Source of the DNA: Pseudomonas oryzae
GTDB lineage: Bacteria; Pseudomonadota; Gammaproteobacteria; Pseudomonadales; Pseudomonadaceae
DNA: 64,000 bases
Direction of reading: 5' to 3'
Assembly (NCBI RefSeq): GCF_900104805.1
Contig: NZ_LT629751.1
Location: forward strand, 1,159,001 to 1,223,000
Shown here: positions 1 through 10,120 of the stretch, in pieces
How positions within the stretch are numbered: position 1 is the stretch's first letter
How the letters are laid out: each line of letters begins with the position of its first letter
Translations under genes and position numbers: made by a program
Notes under the pieces: generated by a model
The model's input: the letters and a program-made list of their open reading frames with translations, nothing else
Database searches by the model: none
Told to the model about the DNA's origin: nothing

Positions 1-22
1 GAGTTTTTCACTCGGATATTTC

Positions 23-64
23 GCTGTCACCAAATGAAAAGTGGCTGTCGCGGAATGTAAAGCG
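23..64 (+). promoter_or_regulatory. Shared upstream element, copy 1 (before cluster A)
   Basis: About 42 bp that recur at 9941-9982 upstream of the acyl-CoA ligase. Both copies read GCTGTCA, then CAAATGAAAA, then GGAATGT and AAGCG at the same spacing, with roughly seven differences. Both lie 80-140 bp before a plus-strand gene. I infer a common operator or promoter; the protein that would bind it is unknown. Confidence 0.45.
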
Positions 65-145
65 GGGCGGGGGAGCGCTCTTTACTGTTGATCTCAAGCA
101 ATCGGCTGTCTGGCCGACCTGACTATCGAGAGCAAGGGTGCTGAC

Positions 146-751
146 GTGGAAAAACTGCAAACCGCCGCAACCGTCCTGATCGTTCCCGGGCTGCGCGACC
201 ATGTGGCCGAGCACTGGCAGACGCTGCTGGAGGCTCGCCTGGCCAAGGTGCGCTCGGTGCCGCCGCTGGAGACCGACAAGCTCAGCTGCGCCGCGCGGGT
301 CGAGGCGATCCAGCGCGAGCTGGCGCAGATCGACGGTCCGGTGATCCTGGTGGCGCACAGCGCCGGGGTGCTGATGGTGGCGCACTGGGCGGCCCGCTAC
401 CGCCATGCCATCAAGGGCGCGCTGCTGGCCGCGCCGCCGGATCTCGAGGCGCAGTGGCCGCAGGGCTACCCGACCCCGGAAACCCTGCGCGCCAACGGCT
501 GGGACCCGCTGCCGAGCGGCCCGCTGCCGTTCCCCAGCATCGTCGCCGCCAGCAGCAACGACCACCTGGCCAGCTTCGAGGCCGTGGCCCGCCTGGCCGA
601 CCAGTGGGGCAGCGAGCTGGTCGATTGCGGCGCCGTCGGCCACCTCAATCCTGCCGCCGGCTACGGTCCCTGGCCGCAGGCCGAGGAGTTCGTGGCGGCG
701 CTGGACCGCCGGCAGACATTACAGCCGGCTGCCCAGGTCGCCGCGCTCTGA
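146..751 (+). CDS. RBBP9/YdeN-family alpha/beta serine hydrolase
   Basis: A 201-aa cytoplasmic protein with no signal peptide. It matches the small RBBP9/YdeN hydrolase family: an N-terminal VLIVPGLRDH strand and oxyanion loop, nucleophile Ser72 in AHSAG, Asp139 in SSNDHL and His166 in GHLNP form a complete triad. The start is a GTG with a weak purine stretch upstream. It is the first gene before the DUF1302/DUF1329/YCF48/RND set, 46 bp from the barrel gene, so it may be co-transcribed and hydrolyse an ester or lactone related to the transported compound. That role is inferred; substrates in this family are mostly unknown. Confidence 0.8.
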   Translation: MEKLQTAATVLIVPGLRDHVAEHWQTLLEARLAKVRSVPPLETDKLSCAARVEAIQRELAQIDGPVILVAHSAGVLMVAHWAARYRHAIKGALLAAPPDLEAQWPQGYPTPETLRANGWDPLPSGPLPFPSIVAASSNDHLASFEAVARLADQWGSELVDCGAVGHLNPAAGYGPWPQAEEFVAALDRRQTLQPAAQVAAL

Positions 752-766
752 AAGCGATTCATCGTC

Positions 767-774
767 AACAACAA
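767..774 (+). promoter_or_regulatory. AAnAAnAA (Crc/Hfq-type) site before DUF1302 gene
   Basis: AACAACAA followed by TAAAAACAAG lies between the hydrolase stop and the ATG at 798, just before the AGCGGAG ribosome binding site. AAnAAnAA near a start codon is the established Hfq/Crc catabolite-repression target in Pseudomonas. Assignment rests on motif and position only. Confidence 0.5.
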
Positions 775-797
775 TAAAAACAAGCGGAGTCAACGCA

Positions 798-2768
798 ATG
801 CATAACAAGCAAACTCTCGGTACAACCCCGCTGCGGCGCAGCCTGCTGGCCACCGCCATCATGCTGGCCTCGCTGCCGGCCGCCCAGGCCATCGAGCTCG
901 ATCTCGGCAGCGAGGACTGGACCGCCCGTTTCGACAACACGGTCAAGTACAACTACGGGGTGCGTGCCGAGAGCGCCGACAAGCGCATGCTGGGCACGCC
1001 GAACAGCAACGACGGCGACTACAACTTCCGCCGCTCCGGCACCAACATCACCAATCGGGTCGACCTGCTGTCCGAACTGGACGTGATCTACCGGCAGTCG
1101 ATGGGCTTCCGCGTCAGCGCCGCCGCCTGGTACGACAAGGCCTACGACAACACCGGCTCCAACTCCAATCCGTTCGTCAACGGCAACGGCGCGGTCAGCG
1201 GCATGATCGGCCAGCATTTCGCGGTCGGCCCGTTCGCCAGCAATGATGGCAACGTGTTCGGCAGCAGCCACCTGAGCAACTACGCCCAGCGCTACTACAG
1301 CGGCCCGTCCGGCGAGATTCTCGACGCCTTCGTGTTCTACAGCACCGAGCTGGGCGAGGAGTCGCTGCTCAGCTTCAAGGCCGGCCAGCACAACGTGTTC
1401 TGGGGCGAGACCATCCTCAACCCGGTGCACTCGGTGAGCTACGGCCAGTCCGGCCTGGACCTGGCCAAGCTGGCCGCCTCTCCGGGCACCGAGGCCAAGG
1501 AGCTGTTCGTTCCGCGCAACCAGCTGTCGATGTCCTTCACCGTCAATCCGGAACTGACCATCGGCGCCCAGTACTTCCTCGAGTGGGACGCCGCCCGCCT
1601 GCCGGAAGCTGGCACCTACTACGCCGGCTCCGACGTGGTGGGCGAGGGCGCGCAGTCCTTCCTGCTCGGCCATACCGCAGTGCCCGCCGGCCTGCTCGGC
1701 CCGAATGCGCTGACCAGCGTGCGCCGCGGCAAGGACCAGACGCCCGGCGACCGTGGCGACTGGGGCGTGATGGCCAAGTGGTCGCCGGAATGGCTGGACG
1801 GCACCCTCGGCGCCTACTACCGGCAGACTTCCGACATCCTGCCGCAGGCCGTGCTCGACGCCGGCTCGCTGACCCTGACCCAGGGCAGCTGCGTGGTGGC
1901 GCCGGGCGGCGTGGTGAACCCTGGCGCAACCGGTCTGTGCCGCCTGGTCGATTCGCTGGCCGGCACCAGCTACCAGTTCGCCTACGGCGACAAGATCGAC
2001 ATCTTCGGCCTCAGCCTGTCCAAGGAGATCGCCGGGGTCAGCGTCGGCAGCGACCTGAACATCCGCCACAACATGCCGCTGGCCAGCATCCCGGCCATCT
2101 ACAGCCCGCTGCTGGTGAACGGCGCCGGCGCCGCGCTGCCGCCGCGCAGCGCGGGTACCGGCGTGGTGGCCAGCCTGCCCGGCGAAGGCGACAGCATGAG
2201 CGCCCGCGGCGACACCCTGCACTGGACCCTCAACGGCCTGATGACCATCGGCGACACCCCGCTGTTCGACTCCGCCAGCCTGCTGGCCGAGCTGTACTAC
2301 AGCAACCTGCTGGAACTCGATAGCGAGAACGAGGCGCTGTACAAGGGCAAGAGCACCTACCGCGGCATCGACAAGCCGACCCGCGACAACTGGGGCCTGG
2401 CGGTCAACTTCACGCCGACCTGGTACCAGGTGTTCCCCGGCATCGACCTGAGCGCGCCGATGTCCATCAACATGGGCCTCGACGGCGTGTCGCCGGTCCA
2501 GGCCGGCGGTGCGGAAGACACCGGCAACTACTCCGTTGGCCTGTCCGCGGCCATCTACAACCAGTACTTCGTCGACCTGAAATACGTCGACGCCTTCGGC
2601 GAAGCCGAGAAGTGCAACGACGGTGCCACCGACGGCGCCACCCCCAACGCTCTCGATGGAACCGAACGCTACACCTGCTACGGCGGCGGTTATGCGTCCT
2701 TCTCTGGTGGCGGAGCCACCACCGAGGATCGCGGTGCGGTCTACCTGACCCTCAAAACCACTTTCTGA
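798..2768 (+). CDS. DUF1302 outer-membrane barrel-like protein (cluster A)
   Basis: A 656-aa protein starting at ATG 798; the open frame runs further upstream, but it overlaps the hydrolase, and the RBS (AGCGGAG) and signal peptide fix this start. Residues 1 to about 31 form a signal peptide (RRSLLATAIMLASLPAAQA). The mature part has the DUF1302 opening (WTARFDNTVKYNYGVR), many alternating aromatic strands and a C-terminal Phe (TLKTTF), as expected of a beta-barrel in the outer membrane. DUF1302 genes usually travel with DUF1329, YCF48 and RND genes, as here and again at 33930. Likely role: passage of a hydrophobic compound across the outer membrane. The substrate is not known. Confidence 0.85.
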   Translation: MHNKQTLGTTPLRRSLLATAIMLASLPAAQAIELDLGSEDWTARFDNTVKYNYGVRAESADKRMLGTPNSNDGDYNFRRSGTNITNRVDLLSELDVIYRQSMGFRVSAAAWYDKAYDNTGSNSNPFVNGNGAVSGMIGQHFAVGPFASNDGNVFGSSHLSNYAQRYYSGPSGEILDAFVFYSTELGEESLLSFKAGQHNVFWGETILNPVHSVSYGQSGLDLAKLAASPGTEAKELFVPRNQLSMSFTVNPELTIGAQYFLEWDAARLPEAGTYYAGSDVVGEGAQSFLLGHTAVPAGLLGPNALTSVRRGKDQTPGDRGDWGVMAKWSPEWLDGTLGAYYRQTSDILPQAVLDAGSLTLTQGSCVVAPGGVVNPGATGLCRLVDSLAGTSYQFAYGDKIDIFGLSLSKEIAGVSVGSDLNIRHNMPLASIPAIYSPLLVNGAGAALPPRSAGTGVVASLPGEGDSMSARGDTLHWTLNGLMTIGDTPLFDSASLLAELYYSNLLELDSENEALYKGKSTYRGIDKPTRDNWGLAVNFTPTWYQVFPGIDLSAPMSINMGLDGVSPVQAGGAEDTGNYSVGLSAAIYNQYFVDLKYVDAFGEAEKCNDGATDGATPNALDGTERYTCYGGGYASFSGGGATTEDRGAVYLTLKTTF

Positions 2769-2798
2769 TCGGCAACTTGCTTAGGCTCTGAGCTGGAG

Positions 2799-2806
2799 AA
2801 CAATAA
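2799..2806 (+). promoter_or_regulatory. AAnAAnAA (Crc/Hfq-type) site at DUF1329 start
   Basis: AACAATAA fills the space between the GGAG ribosome binding site and the ATG at 2808, so Hfq/Crc bound here would block initiation. Motif-based call. Confidence 0.45.
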
Positions 2807-2807
2807 G

Positions 2808-4166
2808 ATGAAATTCGCACGCACCTTGCTGGCAGCTTCGCTTGCGCTGGCGGCTTCCGGATCGGCTCTGGCAGCGGTATCGGCCCAGGAGGCCGCCAAG
2901 CTGGGCTCCACCCTGACCGTCATCGGCGCCGAGATGGCCGCCAATGCCGACGGTTCCATCCCCGCCTACCAGGGCGGCCTGACCACCGCGCCGGCCGGCT
3001 TCAAGGCGGGCGACACCGTGCGCCCCGACCCGTTCGCCGACGAGAAGCCGATCCTGGTGATCGACGGCAAGAACGTCGCCCAGTACAAGGACCAGCTGAC
3101 CGCCGTCACCGCCGAGCTGGCCACCCGCTTCCCGAGCTTCCGCATCGAGGTCTACCCGAGCCACCGTACCGCCGCGCTGCCCAAGGCGCTGCTCGACAAC
3201 ACCCTGAAGAACGCCACCGGGGCCAAGTCGCTGGAGAACGGCACGGCGATCGAGAACGTCCTGCCGGGCGTGCCCTTCCCGATTCCGCAGAACGGCGCGG
3301 AAGCCATGTGGAACCACCTGCTGCGCTACCAGGGCGTCGCCTACAGCACCAAGTACGACTCCTGGAACGTCGACGCCGCCGGCAAGGCGACCCTGGCCAC
3401 CACCGGCATGGCGTTCAACGGCTTCCCGATCTACGAGGACCTGAACAAGGTCATCGACGCCAAGGACACCTACTTCCAGACCAAGCTGTACTACAGCGGT
3501 CCGGCCCGTCGCGCCGGCGAGTCGCTGATGCTCAAGGACTCGGCCAACCCGCTGGCCCAGCCGCGCCGCGCCTGGCAGTACCTGCCCGGCCAGCGCCGCG
3601 TGAAGCTGGCGCCGAGCCTGGCCTACGACACGCCGAACCCGGGCACCTCCGGCTCCGGCACCTACGACGACATCTATGTCTTCAACGGCGCGCTGGACCG
3701 CTACGACTGGAAGCTGCTGGGCAAGAAGGAAATGTACGTGCCGTACAACACCTACGAGCTCACCTACGCCAAGGAGGCCAACCAGCTGACCACGCCGAAC
3801 CATCTGAATCCGGACATGGTGCGCTGGGAGAAGCACCGCGTGTGGGTGGTGGAAGGCACCCTCAAGGGCGACGCCCGCCACATCTACCACAAGCGTCGCT
3901 TCTACCTCGACGAGGACACCTGGAACGCCCTGGCTTCCGACCAGTATGACGCGCGCGGCCAGCTGTATCGCGGCTCCTACAGCTTCTTCACCCAGAGCTA
4001 CGACGTGGAAACCCCCAACACCGCTCCGCACGTGATCTACGACCTGATCGCCGGCACCTACAACGTCAACGGCGTGGTCGGTCCGTACGGCGGCATCAAG
4101 TACATCGAGCCGCTCTCCAAGGCCCAGTGGTCGCCGGAGTCGCTGGCCGGTGCCGGTATCCGCTGA
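2808..4166 (+). CDS. DUF1329 periplasmic protein (cluster A)
   Basis: A 452-aa protein with a clear Sec signal peptide (KFARTLLAASLALAASGSALA) and the DUF1329 signature: an N-terminal VSAQEAAKLGSTLTVIGAE segment followed by ADGSIPAYQGG, then YPSHRTAALPKA and a C-terminal MSMRW-type region (PDMVRWEKHRVWVVEG). DUF1329 is thought to resemble lipoprotein- or lipid-carrier folds, acting in the periplasm or at the outer membrane. It follows the DUF1302 gene by 39 bp, with a GGAG site before the ATG. Two further DUF1329 genes occur in cluster B (32336 and 35621). I infer a periplasmic carrier between the barrel and the RND protein. Confidence 0.85.
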   Translation: MKFARTLLAASLALAASGSALAAVSAQEAAKLGSTLTVIGAEMAANADGSIPAYQGGLTTAPAGFKAGDTVRPDPFADEKPILVIDGKNVAQYKDQLTAVTAELATRFPSFRIEVYPSHRTAALPKALLDNTLKNATGAKSLENGTAIENVLPGVPFPIPQNGAEAMWNHLLRYQGVAYSTKYDSWNVDAAGKATLATTGMAFNGFPIYEDLNKVIDAKDTYFQTKLYYSGPARRAGESLMLKDSANPLAQPRRAWQYLPGQRRVKLAPSLAYDTPNPGTSGSGTYDDIYVFNGALDRYDWKLLGKKEMYVPYNTYELTYAKEANQLTTPNHLNPDMVRWEKHRVWVVEGTLKGDARHIYHKRRFYLDEDTWNALASDQYDARGQLYRGSYSFFTQSYDVETPNTAPHVIYDLIAGTYNVNGVVGPYGGIKYIEPLSKAQWSPESLAGAGIR

Positions 4167-4306
4167 TCAAGGATGAGCAACAGGCCGCCACTTCGCGTGC
4201 CCTCCCGGGCCGCCGGGTGGCGGCCGGGAGCTTTCCGGCTCCCGATGACGTGATTCCGGGTGGCACCCTGCTGCGGCCCGGTACGGTTTCCCAAGAGGAC
4301 GCGGTA

Positions 4307-5383
4307 ATGGGTTCCTTCAAGAAGTGTGCGCTGCTGGCGCTGGGTATCGCGCTGGGTTCCTCGCTGCTGGGCACCGCCCAGGCGAACACCTTCGTGGATG
4401 TGCTGGACCTGCCGGCCCGGCCGAGCGAGCTGGCGGCACGCAGTCCGCTGCGCGACGTGGCGCGCGCCGGCGAGCGGCTGGTGGCGGTCGGCCAGCGCGG
4501 GCACATTCTCTATTCCGACGATGCCGGCAAGCGCTGGCAGCAGGCCGGCGTGCCGGTGAGTTCCGACCTCAACGCCGTGCATTTTCCCACTCCGCAGCAG
4601 GGCTGGGCGGTGGGCAACGACGGCGTGGTGCTGCACAGCAGCGACGGCGGCGCCAGCTGGGTCAGGCAGCTCGACGGCCGGCAGATCGGCGCGCTGGTGC
4701 TGGCCCACTACCAGGCGCTGGCCAGCGCCGAGCCGGACAACGAGACCTGGGCGCAGTTCGTCGCCGAGGGCGAGCGCCTGGTCGCCGAGGGCGCCGACAA
4801 GCCGTTCCTCGACGTCTGGTTCGCCGACGCCCGGCGCGGCTACGCGGTCGGCGTGTTCAACCTGATCCTGCGGACCGAGGACGGCGGCCAGAGCTGGGTG
4901 CCGCTGCAGGATCGCACCGACAACCCGCAGAGCCTGCACCTCAACGCCATCGCCGCGGTCGGCGACGAGCTGTACCTCGCCGGCGAGCAGGGCCTGCTGC
5001 TCAAGTGGGATGCCGCGCAGCAGCGCTTCGCGGCGCTGCCGTCGCCGTACCAGGGCACCTGGTTCGGCGTGGTCGGCAAGCCCGGCGAAGTGTTCGCCTA
5101 CGGCCTGCGCGGGCACGTGTTCCGCAGCAGCGACGGCGGGCAGAACTGGAGCCAGGTGGACACCGGCCTGCCGGTGAGCATCACCGCCGGCACCCTGGAT
5201 GCGCGCGGCGACGTCTGGCTGTTCAGCCTGGCCGGCCACGCCCTGCGCGGGCGCGGCGATGGCGCCGGCGTCGCGCTGGTGCCGCAGCAGAACCTGGCGC
5301 CGGTGACCGCGGCGGCGAGCGCCGGCGGCGCCGGCCTGGTGCTGGTCGGTGAACGTGGCGTGCGTGCGCTGCCCGTCGAATAA
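4307..5383 (+). CDS. YCF48-like beta-propeller, secreted (cluster A)
   Basis: A 358-aa protein. The frame opens further upstream inside the DUF1329 gene, but ATG 4307 is preceded by AGAGGA and starts a signal peptide (KKCALLALGIALGSSLLGTAQA). The mature part is built of repeated propeller blades with the YCF48/BNR pattern: ILYSDDAGKRWQQ, VLHSSDGGASW, ILRTEDGGQSW, VFRSSDGGQNW. In plants and cyanobacteria YCF48 is a photosystem assembly factor; in proteobacteria the fold is found beside RND/MMPL transporters. It is followed after 29 bp by the RND gene. Probably a periplasmic partner of the transporter; direct function unknown. Confidence 0.85.
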   Translation: MGSFKKCALLALGIALGSSLLGTAQANTFVDVLDLPARPSELAARSPLRDVARAGERLVAVGQRGHILYSDDAGKRWQQAGVPVSSDLNAVHFPTPQQGWAVGNDGVVLHSSDGGASWVRQLDGRQIGALVLAHYQALASAEPDNETWAQFVAEGERLVAEGADKPFLDVWFADARRGYAVGVFNLILRTEDGGQSWVPLQDRTDNPQSLHLNAIAAVGDELYLAGEQGLLLKWDAAQQRFAALPSPYQGTWFGVVGKPGEVFAYGLRGHVFRSSDGGQNWSQVDTGLPVSITAGTLDARGDVWLFSLAGHALRGRGDGAGVALVPQQNLAPVTAAASAGGAGLVLVGERGVRALPVE

Positions 5384-5412
5384 CGATAAGAAGACAGAGC
5401 GAGTACCCAGAC

Positions 5413-7971
5413 ATGGGCAAAATCAAGCAAGACACCATGCCGGTGATCCGCGACTTGCGTGAGTTCGACCCGCGCACCGGCAATCTGCTGGAACGGCTGG
5501 TGTTCAACTACCGGCCGCTGTTCATGCTGATCATGCTGCTGGTCACCGCGGTGCTCGGCTACATGGCGGCGACCCGTCTGGAGCTGCGCCCCAGCTTCGA
5601 CAAGATGATTCCGCAGAGCCAGCCGTACATCCAGAACTTCCTGGAGAACCGCAAGTCGCTGCGCGGCCTCGGCAACTCGGTGCGCGTGGTGGTGGAGAAC
5701 ACCCAGGGCGACATCTTCGACCCCGAGTACCTCGAGGTGCTCAAGCAGGTCAACGACGAGCTGTTCCTCGCCGAGGGCGTCGACCGCGCCTGGATGAAGT
5801 CGCTGTGGAGCCCGGCGGTGCGCTGGACCGAGGTCACCGAGGAAGGCTTCCAGGGCGGCCCGGTGATGCCCGACAACTATGCGGGCACCCCGGCCGACAT
5901 CGAGCAGCTGCGGCAGAACATCAACCGCGCCGGCATCGTCGGCAGCCTGGTGGCCAGCGACTTCAAGTCGACCATGCTGGTGGTGCCGCTGCTCGACCAG
6001 GACTCGGCCACAGGCCACGGCCTCGACTACCACCAGTTCTCGCGGATGCTCGAGGAGAAACTGCGCGTCAAGTACGAGTTCGCCGGCGCCGCCAAGGCGG
6101 CGGCGAGCGGCGAGGAGGGCAGCGGCAAGTACAAGATCCGCGTGATCGGCTTCGCCAAGCTGATGGGCGACCTGATCGACGGCCTGATCCAGGTGATGCT
6201 GTTCTTCGCCATGGCGGTGGTCACCTCGCTGGTGATCATCTACCTGTACACCCGCTGCGTGCGTAGCACCCTGCTGGTGGTCGGCTGCTCGCTGGCCGCC
6301 GTGGTCTGGCAGCTGGGCATCGTCGCCTGGATGGGCTACGCCATCGACCCCTATTCGATCCTGGTGCCGTTCCTGATCTTCGCCATCGGCGTGTCCCACG
6401 CGGCGCAGAAGATGAACGGCATCATGCAGGACATCGGCCGCGGCACCCACAAGCAGGTCGCCGCGCGCTACACCTTCCGCCGGCTGTTCGTCGCCGGGGT
6501 CACCGCGCTGCTGGCCGACGCGGTGGGCTTCGCTGTGCTGATGCTGATCGACATCCCGGTGATCCAGGACCTGGCGATCACCGCCAGCATCGGCGTGGCC
6601 GTGCTGATCTTCACCTCGCTGCTGCTGATGCCGGTGGCGCTGTCCTACATCGGCGTCGGCCGCAAGGCCGCCGAGCGCGCCCTGCGCATCGACTCGCGCG
6701 CCGCCCAGCATCGCGGCTTCGGCAGGCTGTGGGACCTGCTCGACCTGTTCACCACCCGCAAGTGGGCGACCGGCGCGGTACTGGTGGCGACGCTGATGGG
6801 CGTGGGCGGCTTCCTGGTCAGCCTGCAGCTGAAGATCGGCGACCTCGACAGCGGCGCGCCGGAGCTGCGCGAGGATTCGCGCTACAACCGCGACAATGCC
6901 TACATCACCAGCCACTACGCGCTGTCCAGCGACCTGTTCGCGGTGATGATCAAGACCGCGCCGGAAGGCTGCCTGAACTACCAGACCCTGGTCCTCGCCG
7001 ACCGCCTGGCCTGGGAGCTGCAGCAGCATCCGCAGGTGCAGACCACGGTGTCGTTGGTCAACGCGGTGCGCCAGATCACCGCCGGCACCTTCGAGGGCAA
7101 CCCGAAGCTGAACAGCATCCAGCGCAACCAGGACATGCTCAATTACGCCGCGCAGCAGGCCTCGGTCAACGCGCCGGAGCTGTTCAACACAGACTGCTCG
7201 GTGATGCCGGTGATCGCCTACCTCAAGGACCACAAGGCCGAGACGCTGGATGAAGTGGTGGCCATCGCCGACCGCTTCGCCCGCGAGAACAGCACGCCGG
7301 AGCGCCAGTTCCTGCTCGCCGCAGGCTCAGCCGGCATCGAGGCGGCGACCAACATCGTGGTGCGCGAGGCCAACCGCACCATGCTGCTGTTCGTCTACCT
7401 GGCGGTGACCGTCTTCTGCCTGTTCACCTTCCGCAGCTGGCGGGCGACCCTGGTGGCGCTGCTGCCGCTGGTGCTGACCTCGGTGCTGTGCGAGGCGCTG
7501 ATGGTGGCGATGGGCATCGGCGTCAAGGTGGCGACCCTGCCGGTGATCGCCCTCGGCGTCGGCATCGGCGTCGACTACGCCTTGTACCTGCTCAGCGTGC
7601 AGCTGCACTACCAGCGCCAGGGCATGAGCCTGTCCGACGCCTACGAGAACGCCGTGGCCTTCACCGGGCGGGTGGTCGGCCTGGTCGGCATCACCCTGGC
7701 CGCCGGCGTGGTGGGCTGGGCCTGGTCGCCGATCAAGTTCCAGGCCGACATGGGCATCCTGCTGACCTTCATGTTCCTGTGGAACATGCTCGGCGCGCTG
7801 ATCCTGATCCCGGCGCTGTCCTACTTCCTGCTGCCGGACAAGCGCAGCGGGGCGGTGGCGGCCAAGGGGGTGGAGAGTGCTTCCACCCCGGCCGAGGCTC
7901 AGGTCAACCCGCAAATCCACCCCGGGTTCGAAGCGTGCGCCGAGGGTGGCTTGCTAAAAAATCAGCGGTGA
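5413..7971 (+). CDS. RND/MMPL-superfamily transporter (cluster A)
   Basis: An 852-aa inner-membrane protein of the single-chain RND/MMPL type. A first membrane segment (about residues 34-53) is followed by a large periplasmic domain, a bundle of helices around 250-420 with the GRGTHKQVAARYTFRRLF loop, a second single helix near 455-475, another periplasmic domain and a last bundle around 645-810. No membrane-fusion protein gene is adjacent, unlike drug-efflux RND operons. It is clearly paralogous to the 799-aa protein at 38258 (shared KMNGIMQDIGRGTH and WAWSPIKFQADMGILL). The last ~22 residues are encoded by a dispersed repeat (7904-7965) and are absent from the paralogue. Likely moves a hydrophobic compound together with the neighbouring barrel, carrier and propeller. 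Confidence 0.88.
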   Translation: MGKIKQDTMPVIRDLREFDPRTGNLLERLVFNYRPLFMLIMLLVTAVLGYMAATRLELRPSFDKMIPQSQPYIQNFLENRKSLRGLGNSVRVVVENTQGDIFDPEYLEVLKQVNDELFLAEGVDRAWMKSLWSPAVRWTEVTEEGFQGGPVMPDNYAGTPADIEQLRQNINRAGIVGSLVASDFKSTMLVVPLLDQDSATGHGLDYHQFSRMLEEKLRVKYEFAGAAKAAASGEEGSGKYKIRVIGFAKLMGDLIDGLIQVMLFFAMAVVTSLVIIYLYTRCVRSTLLVVGCSLAAVVWQLGIVAWMGYAIDPYSILVPFLIFAIGVSHAAQKMNGIMQDIGRGTHKQVAARYTFRRLFVAGVTALLADAVGFAVLMLIDIPVIQDLAITASIGVAVLIFTSLLLMPVALSYIGVGRKAAERALRIDSRAAQHRGFGRLWDLLDLFTTRKWATGAVLVATLMGVGGFLVSLQLKIGDLDSGAPELREDSRYNRDNAYITSHYALSSDLFAVMIKTAPEGCLNYQTLVLADRLAWELQQHPQVQTTVSLVNAVRQITAGTFEGNPKLNSIQRNQDMLNYAAQQASVNAPELFNTDCSVMPVIAYLKDHKAETLDEVVAIADRFARENSTPERQFLLAAGSAGIEAATNIVVREANRTMLLFVYLAVTVFCLFTFRSWRATLVALLPLVLTSVLCEALMVAMGIGVKVATLPVIALGVGIGVDYALYLLSVQLHYQRQGMSLSDAYENAVAFTGRVVGLVGITLAAGVVGWAWSPIKFQADMGILLTFMFLWNMLGALILIPALSYFLLPDKRSGAVAAKGVESASTPAEAQVNPQIHPGFEACAEGGLLKNQR
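7904..7965 (+). repeat. Dispersed ~62-bp repeat, copy 1
   Basis: Related copies lie on the other strand at 23677-23738 and 30827-30886. In common orientation they read CCCGCAAATCCACCC, GGTTCGAAGCG in the middle (copies 1 and 2), then GGCTTGCTAAAAA. This copy overlaps the 3' end of the RND gene and supplies its stop-proximal codons. Each copy lies upstream of a minus- or plus-strand metabolic gene in the same relative orientation. Confidence 0.6.
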
Positions 7972-8045
7972 ATGGCCGAATCGCGATTCGCTCACCGCGC
8001 AAGCAACGGCTACGACAACAACACGAATTAGGCTGAGAGTTTCCA

Positions 8046-9824
<1,779 letters not shown>

Positions 9825-9835
9825 TCGTCGGCAGT

Positions 9836-9865
9836 CGCCACGCTGCCGTCGCCGGGAGCGTGGCG
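9836..9865 (+). terminator. Hairpin after acyl-CoA dehydrogenase
   Basis: Perfect 9-bp stem CGCCACGCT/AGCGTGGCG with a 12-nt loop directly after the stop codon. No T-tract follows, so it may be a weak terminator or an mRNA-stabilising hairpin. Confidence 0.35.
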
Positions 9866-9940
9866 CAACCTTCCCCCAGGCACTTCCTTCCACGTTTTCC
9901 GCGCCACGGCGGTGGCTCGCGCACGCCCGTAGCGGCGCAG

Positions 9941-9982
9941 GCTGTCATCAAATGAAAAACGTGTGACGTGGAATGTGAAGCG
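9941..9982 (+). promoter_or_regulatory. Shared upstream element, copy 2 (before acyl-CoA ligase)
   Basis: Second copy of the element at 23-64, about 140 bp before the ligase ATG. Conservation of GCTGTCA, CAAATGAAAA, GGAATGT and AAGCG at fixed spacing in non-coding DNA argues for a common regulator of cluster A and the ligase. Regulator unidentified. Confidence 0.45.
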
Positions 9983-10120
9983 CTCGAGGGGAGGGGTAAT
10001 TAGTGTTCGTGGCATGGGGGGGAACGGGGCTGCGCGGATGACCGCCGCGGCCCGGGCGCGAGCCGCTCCCCTGCGTGCAGCGAAGCGAATTTTCAGAATG
10101 GCTAAGTTGGGAAAACAACC

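Noticed and set aside
405-797. 131-codon N-terminal extension of the cluster A DUF1302 frame
   Set aside because: Overlaps the hydrolase gene in another frame, Arg/Pro-rich, and a signal peptide with RBS starts at 798.
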